The position numbers and the translations under genes were made by a program. The notes under the pieces were generated by a model. It saw nothing but the letters and a program-made list of their open reading frames with translations. It ran no database searches and was not told the DNA's origin. A DNA stretch of 64,000 bases, taken from assembly GCF_000730625.1 (NCBI RefSeq), contig NZ_BBIT01000021.1:32724-96723 (forward strand), given 5' to 3'. Shown piece after piece: positions 17,554-28,489 of this stretch. This DNA comes from Pseudomonas oryzihabitans NBRC 102199 (lineage in GTDB: Bacteria; Pseudomonadota; Gammaproteobacteria; Pseudomonadales; Pseudomonadaceae). The stretch's first letter is position 1. Each line of letters opens with the position of its first letter.

Positions 17554-18471
17554 ATGGCGGGCCAGATCCTCGAGCCCGGCGAAATCGAAGCCGCGGCCGT
17601 CAATCCCGATTTCATCCTGCTGCCCGGTGGCGAGCTGTTCGGCTATCGCGCCGACCGCCTGCGCCTGCTGGCCACCGGCAATGCCCTGGGCGACTACCTG
17701 TTGCTGATGGCCGAGGTGTGCGAGGCCCAGCAAGGGGTCTTCGACCGCCTCGCGCCCCTGCCGCTGGACGAGGCGCGCAGCGCCCGGAGTCTGCAGCACG
17801 GCCTGCCACCCCTGGGCTACGACACCCTGGTCCGCGAAGGCGACTGGCTGCCCGCGCTGGATGCCCTGCTGGAGACCCTCACGCTCTCTCAGGCACCGGT
17901 GCAGGCCGCCCTGGGCGAACTGCGCCAGGCCGACACCGGCCAGCGCAAGGCCTGGGCCATCGCCCTGCTGGCGGGCAGCTACGAGCTGGTGCCGGCCGGC
18001 GTGGTGCCCTTCCTCGGCGCCGCCCTGCAGGTGGCCTGGACCCACTGGCTGCAACGCAGCGACTTCAGCGCCCTGCGCGAACAGGGCAGCCAGACGGCCT
18101 GCCCCTGCTGCGGCGCGCCGCCCATGGCCGGCGTCATCCATCACCTGGGCAAGGCCAATGGCCTGAGGTACCTCACCTGTTCGCTGTGCGCCTGCGAATG
18201 GCACTTCGTGCGGGTCAAGTGCAGCCACTGCGAGACGGGCAAGGGGCTGGGCTACTACTCCCTGAGCACTGACGACGCCAACGCCCAGAAGGCCCCGCTG
18301 CGCGCCGAGACCTGTGCCCACTGCAAGACCTACCTCAAGCACCTCTATCGCGACCACGACGCCCGCAGCGAGCCCCTGTCCGCCGACCTCGCCAGCCTGG
18401 CGCTGGACGTGCGCCTGGCGGAAGAGGGCTACGAGCGCCACGCGCCCAACCTGCTGTTCGCCCCGGGCTAG
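17554..18471 (+). CDS. fdhE: Formate dehydrogenase accessory protein FdhE
   Basis: The 305-residue cytoplasmic protein has the FdhE signature of four CxxC motifs in its C-terminal half (CPCCGAPP, CSLCACEW, CSHCETGKGLGYYS, CAHCKTYLK), which bind iron. FdhE is needed for maturation and export control of Tat-dependent formate dehydrogenases such as FdnG. An AAGGAG ribosome site precedes the ATG. It is probably part of the fdn transcript. In relatives selA and selB commonly follow; here they do not. Confidence 0.95.
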   Translation: MAGQILEPGEIEAAAVNPDFILLPGGELFGYRADRLRLLATGNALGDYLLLMAEVCEAQQGVFDRLAPLPLDEARSARSLQHGLPPLGYDTLVREGDWLPALDALLETLTLSQAPVQAALGELRQADTGQRKAWAIALLAGSYELVPAGVVPFLGAALQVAWTHWLQRSDFSALREQGSQTACPCCGAPPMAGVIHHLGKANGLRYLTCSLCACEWHFVRVKCSHCETGKGLGYYSLSTDDANAQKAPLRAETCAHCKTYLKHLYRDHDARSEPLSADLASLALDVRLAEEGYERHAPNLLFAPG

Positions 18472-21225
<2,754 letters not shown>

Positions 21226-21242
21226 TCGCCATGCGGTGACGG

Positions 21243-21272
21243 AAAACGCCTCCTTCGGGAGGCGTTTTTTTT
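21243..21272 (+). terminator. Intrinsic terminator after katG
   Basis: An 11-bp stem (AAAACGCCTCC / GGGAGGCGTTTT with a TTC loop) is followed by an unbroken T run, 17 bases after the stop. Confidence 0.9.
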
Positions 21273-21374
21273 GGCCTCGCCAGCGACCCGCCGTTCATCC
21301 CCGATCAGTAGCGAGTCTCGCGGAGGCCACAGCCTGGAGCCATTCCGGCGCCCCCGGCGCGAGGGTCCGCCAGC

Positions 21375-21402
21375 CTTAAGCAAACCCTAAGCGCCCCTTA
21401 AG
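21375..21402 (+). promoter_or_regulatory. Three PmrA-type half-sites upstream of the NRPS gene
   Basis: CTTAAG (21375-21380), CCTAAG (21386-21391) and CTTAAG (21397-21402) are spaced exactly five bases apart. This gives two overlapping direct-repeat boxes of the form YTTAAK-N5-YTTAAK, with one mismatch in the middle half-site. The family's response regulators bind such 11-bp repeats at the -35 position. A possible -10, ATACAA at 21421-21426, lies 18 bases after the last half-site, and the start codon is 54 bases downstream. PmrA control is inferred from the motif only. Confidence 0.6.
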
Positions 21403-21456
21403 GAGCGCGTAACCCGGGAGATACAAACTGCGCTAAACACCCAGAGGCTGTCCCCC

Positions 21457-24400
21457 ATGGAAGCGCTTGCCGAACTCTCCCTCAGTCTGGTCGAAGGCCC
21501 CATCCGCCCCGATCTGTGCCGCGATGAAGTCCTCGCCGATCTGTTCGAGGCCACCGCGGCGCGGGCGCCGGAGCGACCCGCCCTGCTCGAAGGCGAGCGC
21601 AGCCTGAGCTACGGCGAACTGAACGCCTGGGCCGACCGCGCCGCCTCGCGGCTGTTGGCCGCCGGCGCCGGGCCCGGCCGCGTGGTCGGCCTCTGGCTGC
21701 CGCGCGGCATCGAGCTGCTGGTGATGCAGCTGGCCATCGCCAAGACCGGCGCCGCCTGGCTGCCCTGCGATGCCGAAACCCCGGCCGACCGCGTGGCCCT
21801 GTGCCTGGAAGACGCCCAGGCGGTAGGCGTGATCACCGGGGCGCCCTTCGCCGATCTGCTGGCGCGCCCCGGGTTGCACTGCTGGACCCCCGACGCGCTG
21901 AGCGTCGCCCTGGGCAGCGGCGAAACCCTGCGCCGGCGCGGCCTGGTCTCTCCGGACAATCTGGCCTATCTGATCTACACCTCCGGCTCCACCGGCAAGC
22001 CCAAGGGCATCGGCATCCGCCAGGACAGCATCTGCCACTTCCTGCGCAGCGAGAATTCGCTGCTCGGCATCGAGGCCGGCGACCGGGTCTACCAGGGTTT
22101 CTCGGTGGCCTTCGACATGTCCTTCGAAGAGATCTGGATCAGCTACCTGGTGGGCGCCACCCTCTGGCTGGCCCCGCGCGAGATCACCGCCGATCCCGAG
22201 GCCCTGGCCCGCGCCCTGAGCGCCAATCGCATCAGCGTGCTGCACGTGGTGCCGACCCTGCTGGCGCTGCTGCCGGAAGACGTCCCCAGCCTGCGCCTGA
22301 TCAACCTGGGCGGCGAGATGTGCCCCGAGCCCCTGGTGGCGCGCTGGAGCCGGCCGCAACGGCGGCTGTTCAACACCTATGGCCCCAGCGAGGCCACCGT
22401 CTCGGCGAGTCTGGCGCAGCTGCAACCGGGCGAGCCGGTGACCATTGGCCGGCCGCTGCCCAACTACAGCCTGCTGGTGGTGCCTGCCGATGCCAGCCAG
22501 CCACTGGCGCTGCTGCCGCGCGACCAGGTGGGCGAACTCTGCATCACCGGTCCCGGCGTGGCCGATGGCTACCTGGGCCGCCCGGAGCTGACCGCCGAGA
22601 AATTCCTGCCCAATCCCTGGAGCACCGGCAGTCACGATCTCAAGCTCTATCGCACCGGTGACCTGGCGCGGGTCGACGAACACGGGCAGGTGCACTGCCT
22701 GGGCCGGGTCGATGACCAGGTGAAGATCCGCGGCTATCGCGTCGAACTGGGCGAGATCGAAGCCACCCTGGCCCGCCAACCCGGGGTCGGGACCGTGGCC
22801 GTGGTGCTGCGCGAAGAGGGCGGCGTGGAGCAACTGGTGGCCTTCCTGGTCGGCGATGGCGGCCCGCTGCCACGCAGCGACCTGCTGCGCACCGAACTGG
22901 CCGGCTGCCTGCCGCTGTACATGGTGCCCAGCCGCTTCGAGTGGCTCGGCGAGATGCCACGGCTGAATTCCGGCAAGATCGATCGCAAGCAACTGCGGGC
23001 CCGCCCCCTGGCCATCGCTGCGGTGGCGCCGGTCGCTCCGGCCAGCGGCGCCCTGGGTGCGCTGCTGGCGGCCACCGCCGAACTCTTCCCCGGTCAGCCG
23101 CTGCACGCCGAGATGGATTTCTTCGACGACCTGGGCGGGCACTCGCTGTTCGCCGCCCGGCTGGTCTCGCGCCTGCGCCAGGATCCGCGCTATGCCAGTG
23201 CCACGGTCAAGGCGGTCTATGCCGGCCGCACCCTGGGCGCCATCGCCGAGGCCCTGGAGGCCGACGCCGCCGAAGCGGGCGCAACGACGGCCACCGAGGC
23301 CTGGGCGCCACCCAGCCGCTGGCGGCGCTGGCGCTGTGGCCTGGCCCAGGCGGTAGCCCTGCCGCCGCTGCTGACCCTGCGCCTGGGCCGCTGGCTGGCG
23401 CCCTTCCTGGCCTTCCCGCTGCTGATCCATTCCGGCACCGCGCTGCCCCTGGCGATGCTGACCGCCCTCAGCCTGTTCGTCCTGGCCATCGGCCTGGAAT
23501 TCGCCGTGGCCGTGGTGGGCAAGCGCCTCACCGGCCGCCTGCAGCCCGGTCGCTATCCGCTCTGGGGACTGACCTACTACCGCTGGTGGCTGGGTGAGCG
23601 TTTCCTCGCTCTGGCGCCGGCCTACCTGCTCAGCGGCTCGCCCCTGGCGCGGGGCTGGCTGCGCCTGCTTGGCGCACGCGTCGGCGCCGAAGCCTTCGTC
23701 GGCACCCTGACCCTGCGCGTCCCCGAGTTGCTGACCCTGGGGCAGGGCGCCAGCCTGGGCAACGGCGTCAATTTCGAAAACGCCCGGGTGCTGCGCGGCG
23801 AATTGCTGCTCGGCGCCGTGACCCTGGGGCGCGAAGCCCAGGTCGGCTCCTATGCCATCCTCGAAGGCGACACCGCCCTCGGTGACGGTGCGCGCCTGCA
23901 GGCCCAATCCGCCCTGCGCAGCGGTCAGCGCATCCCGGCCGGCCGCCACTGGGGCGGCGCGCCGGCCCGCGATCAGGGTGCCGCCGGTGCCCGCGTGCTG
24001 CCGCCGGCCCCGGTGTCCCGTGCCCAGCGTGCCCTGCTCAAGGGCCTCTATGCCCTCAGCGGCCTGGTGGTCTCGGTGCTGTTCTTCATGCCGCTGTTTC
24101 CCCTGGCGCTGCTGATCGACGAACTGGAAAGCTTTGGTGGACTACCCTGGTGGCACACCTCTTCGCTGCTGCTCGATGCCCTGCAGTACGGCGTACTGGC
24201 CCTGCCGCTGGGCGTGGTCAGCGTCGCCCTGACCCTGCTCGGCTGCGCCCTGGCGCGGCGGCTGATCCTGCCACGCCTGGAAGAAGGCCAGTGGTCGATC
24301 GACAGCCTCTTCTACTGGCGCAAGTGGCTGGCCAACCTGATCCAGGAGTCGGCGCTGCAAAGCTTGCAGGGCCTCTATGCCACCGTCTATTCGGCGCTCT

Positions 24401-25452
24401 GGTATCGCCTGCTGGGTGCCCGGGTCGGTCGCGATGCCGAGATATCCACCGCCCAGGGTCCGGTCTCCTCGTTGCTGGAGCTGGGCGCCGAGACCTTTAT
24501 CGCCGATGCCGTGATGCTCGGTGACGAACAGGTCGCCCAGGGCTGGATGACCCTCAGACGCACCTCCATCGCCCGGCGCAGTTTCGTCGGCAACGGCGCC
24601 TATGTCGCCGACGGCTGCCACATCCCCGAAGACGCCCTGATCGGTGTCCTGGGTCGACTCGACGAGGGTGTGCCCCTGCGCCAGGGCGAAACCTGGCTCG
24701 GCTCGCCGGCGGTCCGGCTGCCGGCGCGGGAAACCCTGACTGGCTACCCGGAAAGCCTGACCTTCCGCCCGGCCCCCTGGCGCCGGGTGGCGCGTGGCCT
24801 GATCGAAGCCCTGCGCATCGTGCTGCCCACCGGCTTCACCGTGGCCGCCGGCTGCGCCATCGCCGAGGCCCTGGTGCCGCTGTGGCAGCAGGGCGCCTGG
24901 CTGCAGCTGCTCGGCGAGACCCTGCTGGCCGGCAGCGCCTTCGCCCTGGCCAGCTTCCTGGTCGTGCTGGGGCTCAAGTGGCTGGTGGTGGGCCGTTATC
25001 GTCCGCGTTCGGCGCCCATGTGGACCTTTTTCGTCTGGCGCAGCGAAGCCATCACCAGCCTCTACGAAACCCTGGCGGTGCCCAATCTGCTCGGCACCCT
25101 GCGCGGCACGCCCTGGCTGCCGCTGGCGCTGCGCCTGCTCGGCGCCCGCCTGGGTCGCGGCACCTACCTGGATACCACCGACCTCACCGAATTCGACTGC
25201 GTGCGCCTCGGTGACTACGGCGAACTCAACGCCCTGGCCGGTCCCCAGACCCACCTGTTCGAAGACCGGGTGATGAAGGTCGGCGAAGTCGAGCTGGGGG
25301 CCGGGGTCAACCTGGGGCCGCGCAGCGTGGTGCTCTATGGCGCCCGCGTCGGCGACGACGTGGAACTGGGTCCGCTGTCGCTGGTGATGAAGGGCGAAAC
25401 CCTGCCGGGTCGCTCGCGCTGGGAGGGTAACCCCGTTCAGCCCCGGCGCTAG
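21457..25452 (+). CDS. Pls/PosA-family membrane NRPS, candidate cationic homopolymer synthetase
   Basis: This 1331-residue protein resembles the poly-epsilon-lysine synthetase type. Domains in order: an adenylation domain (about 20-515; YTSGSTGKPKG near 173, YGPSEAT near 308, NSGKIDR near 505), a carrier domain with Ser563 in DDLGGHSLF, and membrane segments (about 630-700). Then come three left-handed beta-helix (hexapeptide) domains near 745-850, 990-1095 and 1230-1330, separated by further membrane helices. There is no condensation domain of normal type and no thioesterase. The extracted substrate code is D220 M221 E224 H263 I282 L284 T307 V315 S316 K507, close to the diaminobutyrate signature as I remember it. 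A basic amino acid is the best guess. A PmrA-type box precedes it, and the next gene lies 67 bases on. Confidence 0.85.
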   Translation: MEALAELSLSLVEGPIRPDLCRDEVLADLFEATAARAPERPALLEGERSLSYGELNAWADRAASRLLAAGAGPGRVVGLWLPRGIELLVMQLAIAKTGAAWLPCDAETPADRVALCLEDAQAVGVITGAPFADLLARPGLHCWTPDALSVALGSGETLRRRGLVSPDNLAYLIYTSGSTGKPKGIGIRQDSICHFLRSENSLLGIEAGDRVYQGFSVAFDMSFEEIWISYLVGATLWLAPREITADPEALARALSANRISVLHVVPTLLALLPEDVPSLRLINLGGEMCPEPLVARWSRPQRRLFNTYGPSEATVSASLAQLQPGEPVTIGRPLPNYSLLVVPADASQPLALLPRDQVGELCITGPGVADGYLGRPELTAEKFLPNPWSTGSHDLKLYRTGDLARVDEHGQVHCLGRVDDQVKIRGYRVELGEIEATLARQPGVGTVAVVLREEGGVEQLVAFLVGDGGPLPRSDLLRTELAGCLPLYMVPSRFEWLGEMPRLNSGKIDRKQLRARPLAIAAVAPVAPASGALGALLAATAELFPGQPLHAEMDFFDDLGGHSLFAARLVSRLRQDPRYASATVKAVYAGRTLGAIAEALEADAAEAGATTATEAWAPPSRWRRWRCGLAQAVALPPLLTLRLGRWLAPFLAFPLLIHSGTALPLAMLTALSLFVLAIGLEFAVAVVGKRLTGRLQPGRYPLWGLTYYRWWLGERFLALAPAYLLSGSPLARGWLRLLGARVGAEAFVGTLTLRVPELLTLGQGASLGNGVNFENARVLRGELLLGAVTLGREAQVGSYAILEGDTALGDGARLQAQSALRSGQRIPAGRHWGGAPARDQGAAGARVLPPAPVSRAQRALLKGLYALSGLVVSVLFFMPLFPLALLIDELESFGGLPWWHTSSLLLDALQYGVLALPLGVVSVALTLLGCALARRLILPRLEEGQWSIDSLFYWRKWLANLIQESALQSLQGLYATVYSALWYRLLGARVGRDAEISTAQGPVSSLLELGAETFIADAVMLGDEQVAQGWMTLRRTSIARRSFVGNGAYVADGCHIPEDALIGVLGRLDEGVPLRQGETWLGSPAVRLPARETLTGYPESLTFRPAPWRRVARGLIEALRIVLPTGFTVAAGCAIAEALVPLWQQGAWLQLLGETLLAGSAFALASFLVVLGLKWLVVGRYRPRSAPMWTFFVWRSEAITSLYETLAVPNLLGTLRGTPWLPLALRLLGARLGRGTYLDTTDLTEFDCVRLGDYGELNALAGPQTHLFEDRVMKVGEVELGAGVNLGPRSVVLYGARVGDDVELGPLSLVMKGETLPGRSRWEGNPVQPRR

Positions 25453-25519
25453 GACTGTCACACAACCATAAAGACAGCCCTGGATACTCCGCCCCGTACA
25501 ACGATGACGGGGCAAGGCG

Positions 25520-26443
25520 ATGACGGCGTGGGTACGACGGATCAGGATCGGACGGACCGGCTGGCTGCTGGGCCTGGCCCTGCTGCTGGCACTGGGGGTG
25601 ACCCAGGGCCTGCGCAGCAGCCATCTGGACAGCCAGTTGCTGTTCTGGGTCGGCCAGCAGTGGCAGAGCGAACCCCGAGCCTCCCTGGAACTCGGTCGCT
25701 ACCGGGTGGCGGTGGAAGCCAAGCCGGTGGCCGGCGTCACCGAGAATCTGTCCGACCTCAGCTATGACCCGGAGCGGGATCGCCTCTGGGCGGTGGTCAA
25801 CAATCCGCCGGAGTTGCTGGCGCTGAGCCGGGACGGCGAGCTGCTGCAACGCCATCGCCTGGAAGGCTTCGATGATGTCGAAGGCGTGACCTATCTAGGC
25901 AACGACCGCCTGCTGCTGGCGGAAGAGGGCGCCAACGCCCTGACCCTGGTAGGCATCCCCGAAGGCGACGACGTGCTCCGGCGCAAGGACTATCGCAGCC
26001 TGACCCTGGATCTCTTCCCCCGCGCCAACCAGGGCTTCGAAGGCCTGGACTACGACGCCGCCCGCGATCGCCTGTTCGTGGTCAAGGAGCACTCGCCGCG
26101 CAAGCTCTATGAAATCCGGGGCCTGCTCAGGAGCTTCGACGGCGACTTCGCCCTGCGCATCATCGATCGCCAGGCCTGGCTGGACCAGGCGCCCAGCACC
26201 GGCGACCTTTCCGCGGTCCATGTCGATCGCCGCACCGGCCACCTGCTGCTGCTCAGCGACGAGTCGCGGGTGCTGATCGAGCTCGATGACCAGGGCCATA
26301 CCCTGGATACCCGTTCCCTGGTGGCGCCCTTCGGCGGCCTGTCACGGCGGATCCGCCAGCCCGAGGGCGTCACCCTGGATACCGCCGGCAACCTCTATGT
26401 GGTCAGCGAACCCAATCTGTTCTATCGCTACCAGAAGCGCTGA
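25520..26443 (+). CDS. SdiA-regulated domain (YjiK-like) protein
   Basis: The 307-residue product has an N-terminal membrane anchor or uncleaved signal (TGWLLGLALLLALGVTQGL). A beta-propeller-like SdiA-regulated domain follows: LSDLSYDPERDRLWAVVNNPPELLAL, VEGVTYLGNDRLLLAEEG and IRQPEGVTLDTAGNLYVVSEPNLFYRY. The family is of unknown function and is predicted to face the periplasm. It follows the NRPS gene by 67 bases on the same strand without a terminator, so it may belong to the same transcript and act on or near the product. It abuts the convergent ankyrin gene exactly. Confidence 0.75.
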   Translation: MTAWVRRIRIGRTGWLLGLALLLALGVTQGLRSSHLDSQLLFWVGQQWQSEPRASLELGRYRVAVEAKPVAGVTENLSDLSYDPERDRLWAVVNNPPELLALSRDGELLQRHRLEGFDDVEGVTYLGNDRLLLAEEGANALTLVGIPEGDDVLRRKDYRSLTLDLFPRANQGFEGLDYDAARDRLFVVKEHSPRKLYEIRGLLRSFDGDFALRIIDRQAWLDQAPSTGDLSAVHVDRRTGHLLLLSDESRVLIELDDQGHTLDTRSLVAPFGGLSRRIRQPEGVTLDTAGNLYVVSEPNLFYRYQKR

Positions 26444-26968
26444 TCAGACGCCGCCCAGTCGCTCCAGCACGGCAGGGGTGTCCTGGGCGCCCATGGCGCG
26501 GGCCACGCTCAGCGCCGTGTTGCCGGCGGCGTCCCGGGCCTTGGGATCGGCGCCGCGGGCGACCAGCAATTCCACCATCTGCACGTGATTGAACATGGCC
26601 GCCATCATCAGTGCGGTCTTGCCGTCGGGCATGGCGCCCTCCACGGCGGCGCCGTGCTCCAGCAGCAGTTCGGCCATCGGCAGGTTGTTCTTGAAGGCCG
26701 CCCCGGCCAGGGGCGACTGGCCCATGTCGTTGGCGAGGTTCGGATCGGCCCGGTGCTCCAGCAGGACACGACTGGCCTCCAGGTGACCGTGGTAGCTGGC
26801 CAGCATCAGCAGGCTGTCGCCCTTGTGATTGCGCAGATTGGGCGTCAGCCCCTTTTCCAGCACCAGGGCCAGCACCTCGGCATTGCCGGTGCGCGCGAGG
26901 TTGAACACCTCGGTGGCGAATTCCTGGGCTTCTTCATCGGTCATGCGCTGGGGACCGTCTGCGGTCAT
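26444..26968 (-). CDS. Ankyrin-repeat protein
   Basis: A 174-residue cytoplasmic protein with about four ankyrin repeats. The clearest are KGDSLLMLASYHGHLEASRV, MGQSPLAGAAFKNNLPMAEL and GKTALMMAAMFNHVQMVEL, each followed by a GADP/RADP-type turn. Ankyrin repeats mediate protein-protein contacts. In P. aeruginosa a similar gene accompanies a catalase, but here katG is 5 kb away and on the other strand. The ATG at 26968 has GGAG at good spacing. The 3' end is contiguous with the end of the SdiA-regulated gene. Confidence 0.85.
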   Translation of the reverse strand: MTADGPQRMTDEEAQEFATEVFNLARTGNAEVLALVLEKGLTPNLRNHKGDSLLMLASYHGHLEASRVLLEHRADPNLANDMGQSPLAGAAFKNNLPMAELLLEHGAAVEGAMPDGKTALMMAAMFNHVQMVELLVARGADPKARDAAGNTALSVARAMGAQDTPAVLERLGGV

Positions 26969-26993
26969 GGGGTTCTCCTGGGCTAAGGCGGAC

Positions 26994-27010
26994 GGGACCC
27001 TCGGGGTCCC
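26994..27010. other. Short hairpin between the lipase-like and ankyrin genes
   Basis: A perfect 7-bp stem (GGGACCC / GGGTCCC) closes a TCG loop just upstream of the ankyrin gene. No T run accompanies it on either strand, so its role as a terminator is doubtful. Confidence 0.4.
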
Positions 27011-27121
27011 GGGCGATAGGAGGGCAGACCCGAACGGCAGGAGGGAGTTCTCCCGCAGCGGCGAAACAAGGCCGCCGCACGTGCCTGTATGGCGGACGCG
27101 CAGTAGTTTTATAAGCGGCTC

Positions 27122-28213
27122 TCAGCCGAAGGTGGCGTGGGTCTCGGCATAGGCCTGCAATTCCGCCACGCTGTAGTTGCCGACCATCAGCACCGGGCCA
27201 TGGGCCGTGCCGATCTGCGCCGGCAGGGTGTCCAGAAAACCACCGGTAGGGGTCACCCCGAGGTTGGTGTATTCGGCGGCCGGCAGATGGAATTCGGCGA
27301 TCAGGCGCGCCGCTTCGGCGATTCCGGCGGCCACGCTGAGCGGATGCAGGGCCGCCCCCAGTGGATTGACCTGGCCACCGTTGTCGCCGTTGAACAGGTG
27401 GCCGACCTTGGCCGCCGCCTGGGTCAGGTCGTGCTGGTCGGCCTGGGCACCGATCAGGAACAGCGAGCCATAGTGGGGCAGGCTGCCGCCACCCTCGGCC
27501 TGGCTGACGAAGCTCGGCGCGAAGGGCTGTTCGCCGCGGATGTCGGAGCTGTAGTTGGCCACCGGATCGCCCAGGGTGACCACATTGACGAAATTGCCCC
27601 CATGGCCCACGGCCTGAGCATCGCGGGGAATGCCCGAGGCCTCGAAGCTGATGCCGCCGAGACCGGTCTGCTGGGCGACGTAGGCCGCCGAGATGCCACC
27701 TAGGGAGTGGCCGGTGACGAAGATGTCCTGGGTGCCATAACCCTGCTTGGCCGCCGCCTCGATGACCTGGTGGGCGAAGTCCAGCGACTGCCGCTGGGCG
27801 CTGGAGACCTGCTGGCCGAGGATCTGCAGATCGCTCAGCAGGCCACCGGCGGTGGAGAGGGGATCGATCAGCAGATTCTCGCCTCTAGTGGTGCCGGCAT
27901 AGGTGATGAGCACCTGGTTCTCGGCGGTGATCCAGGTGTGGGCCGTGGCGCCGTTGAGCGAGTTGTGCAGCGTCAGCTGATGGCCATCGACGAGGAACGG
28001 CCGCATGCCGTCGGGCGTGCCACCCAGTACGTACTCGCTGATGGCGCCGTTGAGGAATTCGCTGACGGTAGGGGTGCTGGCCGAGTGGGTCTGCGCCAGC
28101 GGCGTGGCCGCGGCGCTCTTCAGCGTGTGCAGGTAGGTGAAGTTGCCGAGGCTGACGATGTCGCTGCTGTCGAGCAGGCCATCGCTGGCCCAGAGGGAGG
28201 ATTTCTTGGACAT
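27122..28213 (-). CDS. Lipase-like alpha/beta hydrolase
   Basis: A 363-residue class 3 lipase-like protein. The nucleophile Ser170 lies in [14 protein letters not shown], and [15 protein letters not shown] resembles the region before the nucleophile in fungal-type lipases. LGDPVANY probably carries the acid residue. The catalytic His cannot be fixed by eye. The N-terminus ([21 protein letters not shown]) has no signal peptide and no RTX nonapeptides were found, so the export route, if any, is unclear. I started it at 28213; the much longer frame upstream lies across the divergent selA gene. Confidence 0.75.
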   Translation of the reverse strand: MSKKSSLWASDGLLDSSDIVSLGNFTYLHTLKSAAATPLAQTHSASTPTVSEFLNGAISEYVLGGTPDGMRPFLVDGHQLTLHNSLNGATAHTWITAENQVLITYAGTTRGENLLIDPLSTAGGLLSDLQILGQQVSSAQRQSLDFAHQVIEAAAKQGYGTQDIFVTGHSLGGISAAYVAQQTGLGGISFEASGIPRDAQAVGHGGNFVNVVTLGDPVANYSSDIRGEQPFAPSFVSQAEGGGSLPHYGSLFLIGAQADQHDLTQAAAKVGHLFNGDNGGQVNPLGAALHPLSVAAGIAEAARLIAEFHLPAAEYTNLGVTPTGGFLDTLPAQIGTAHGPVLMVGNYSVAELQAYAETHATFG

Positions 28214-28489
28214 GACGGCACCTTTGTTATTGTCGTGAGGTGGACGTGGTGGCCAGGGCCCTCCACACCAAGACCGCGGCAGGTGGCTGGGAAGAGCCCG
28301 CGAAACCATCCTAGGACGGGCTCTGGCACGCGGCAAACCGGGAACCCGGGGGTCATTTCCGGACGCCCCGGGTCCGGGTTCGGGCCGCTCTCTCCCAGGG
28401 CGGGACGAGCCTGCGGCAGTCCGGCGCCCCTGGTCGACCCGCCGCGGGTTCGGGCTACACTGGGGGTCGACTCGACCCAAGAGGCTCCC

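Noticed and set aside
25455..25477. A Pho box (CTGTCAC...) between the NRPS and SdiA-regulated genes
   Set aside because: Only one half matches. The second half (CATAAAG) does not fit, and the bases also read as a small CTGTC/GACAG inverted repeat.
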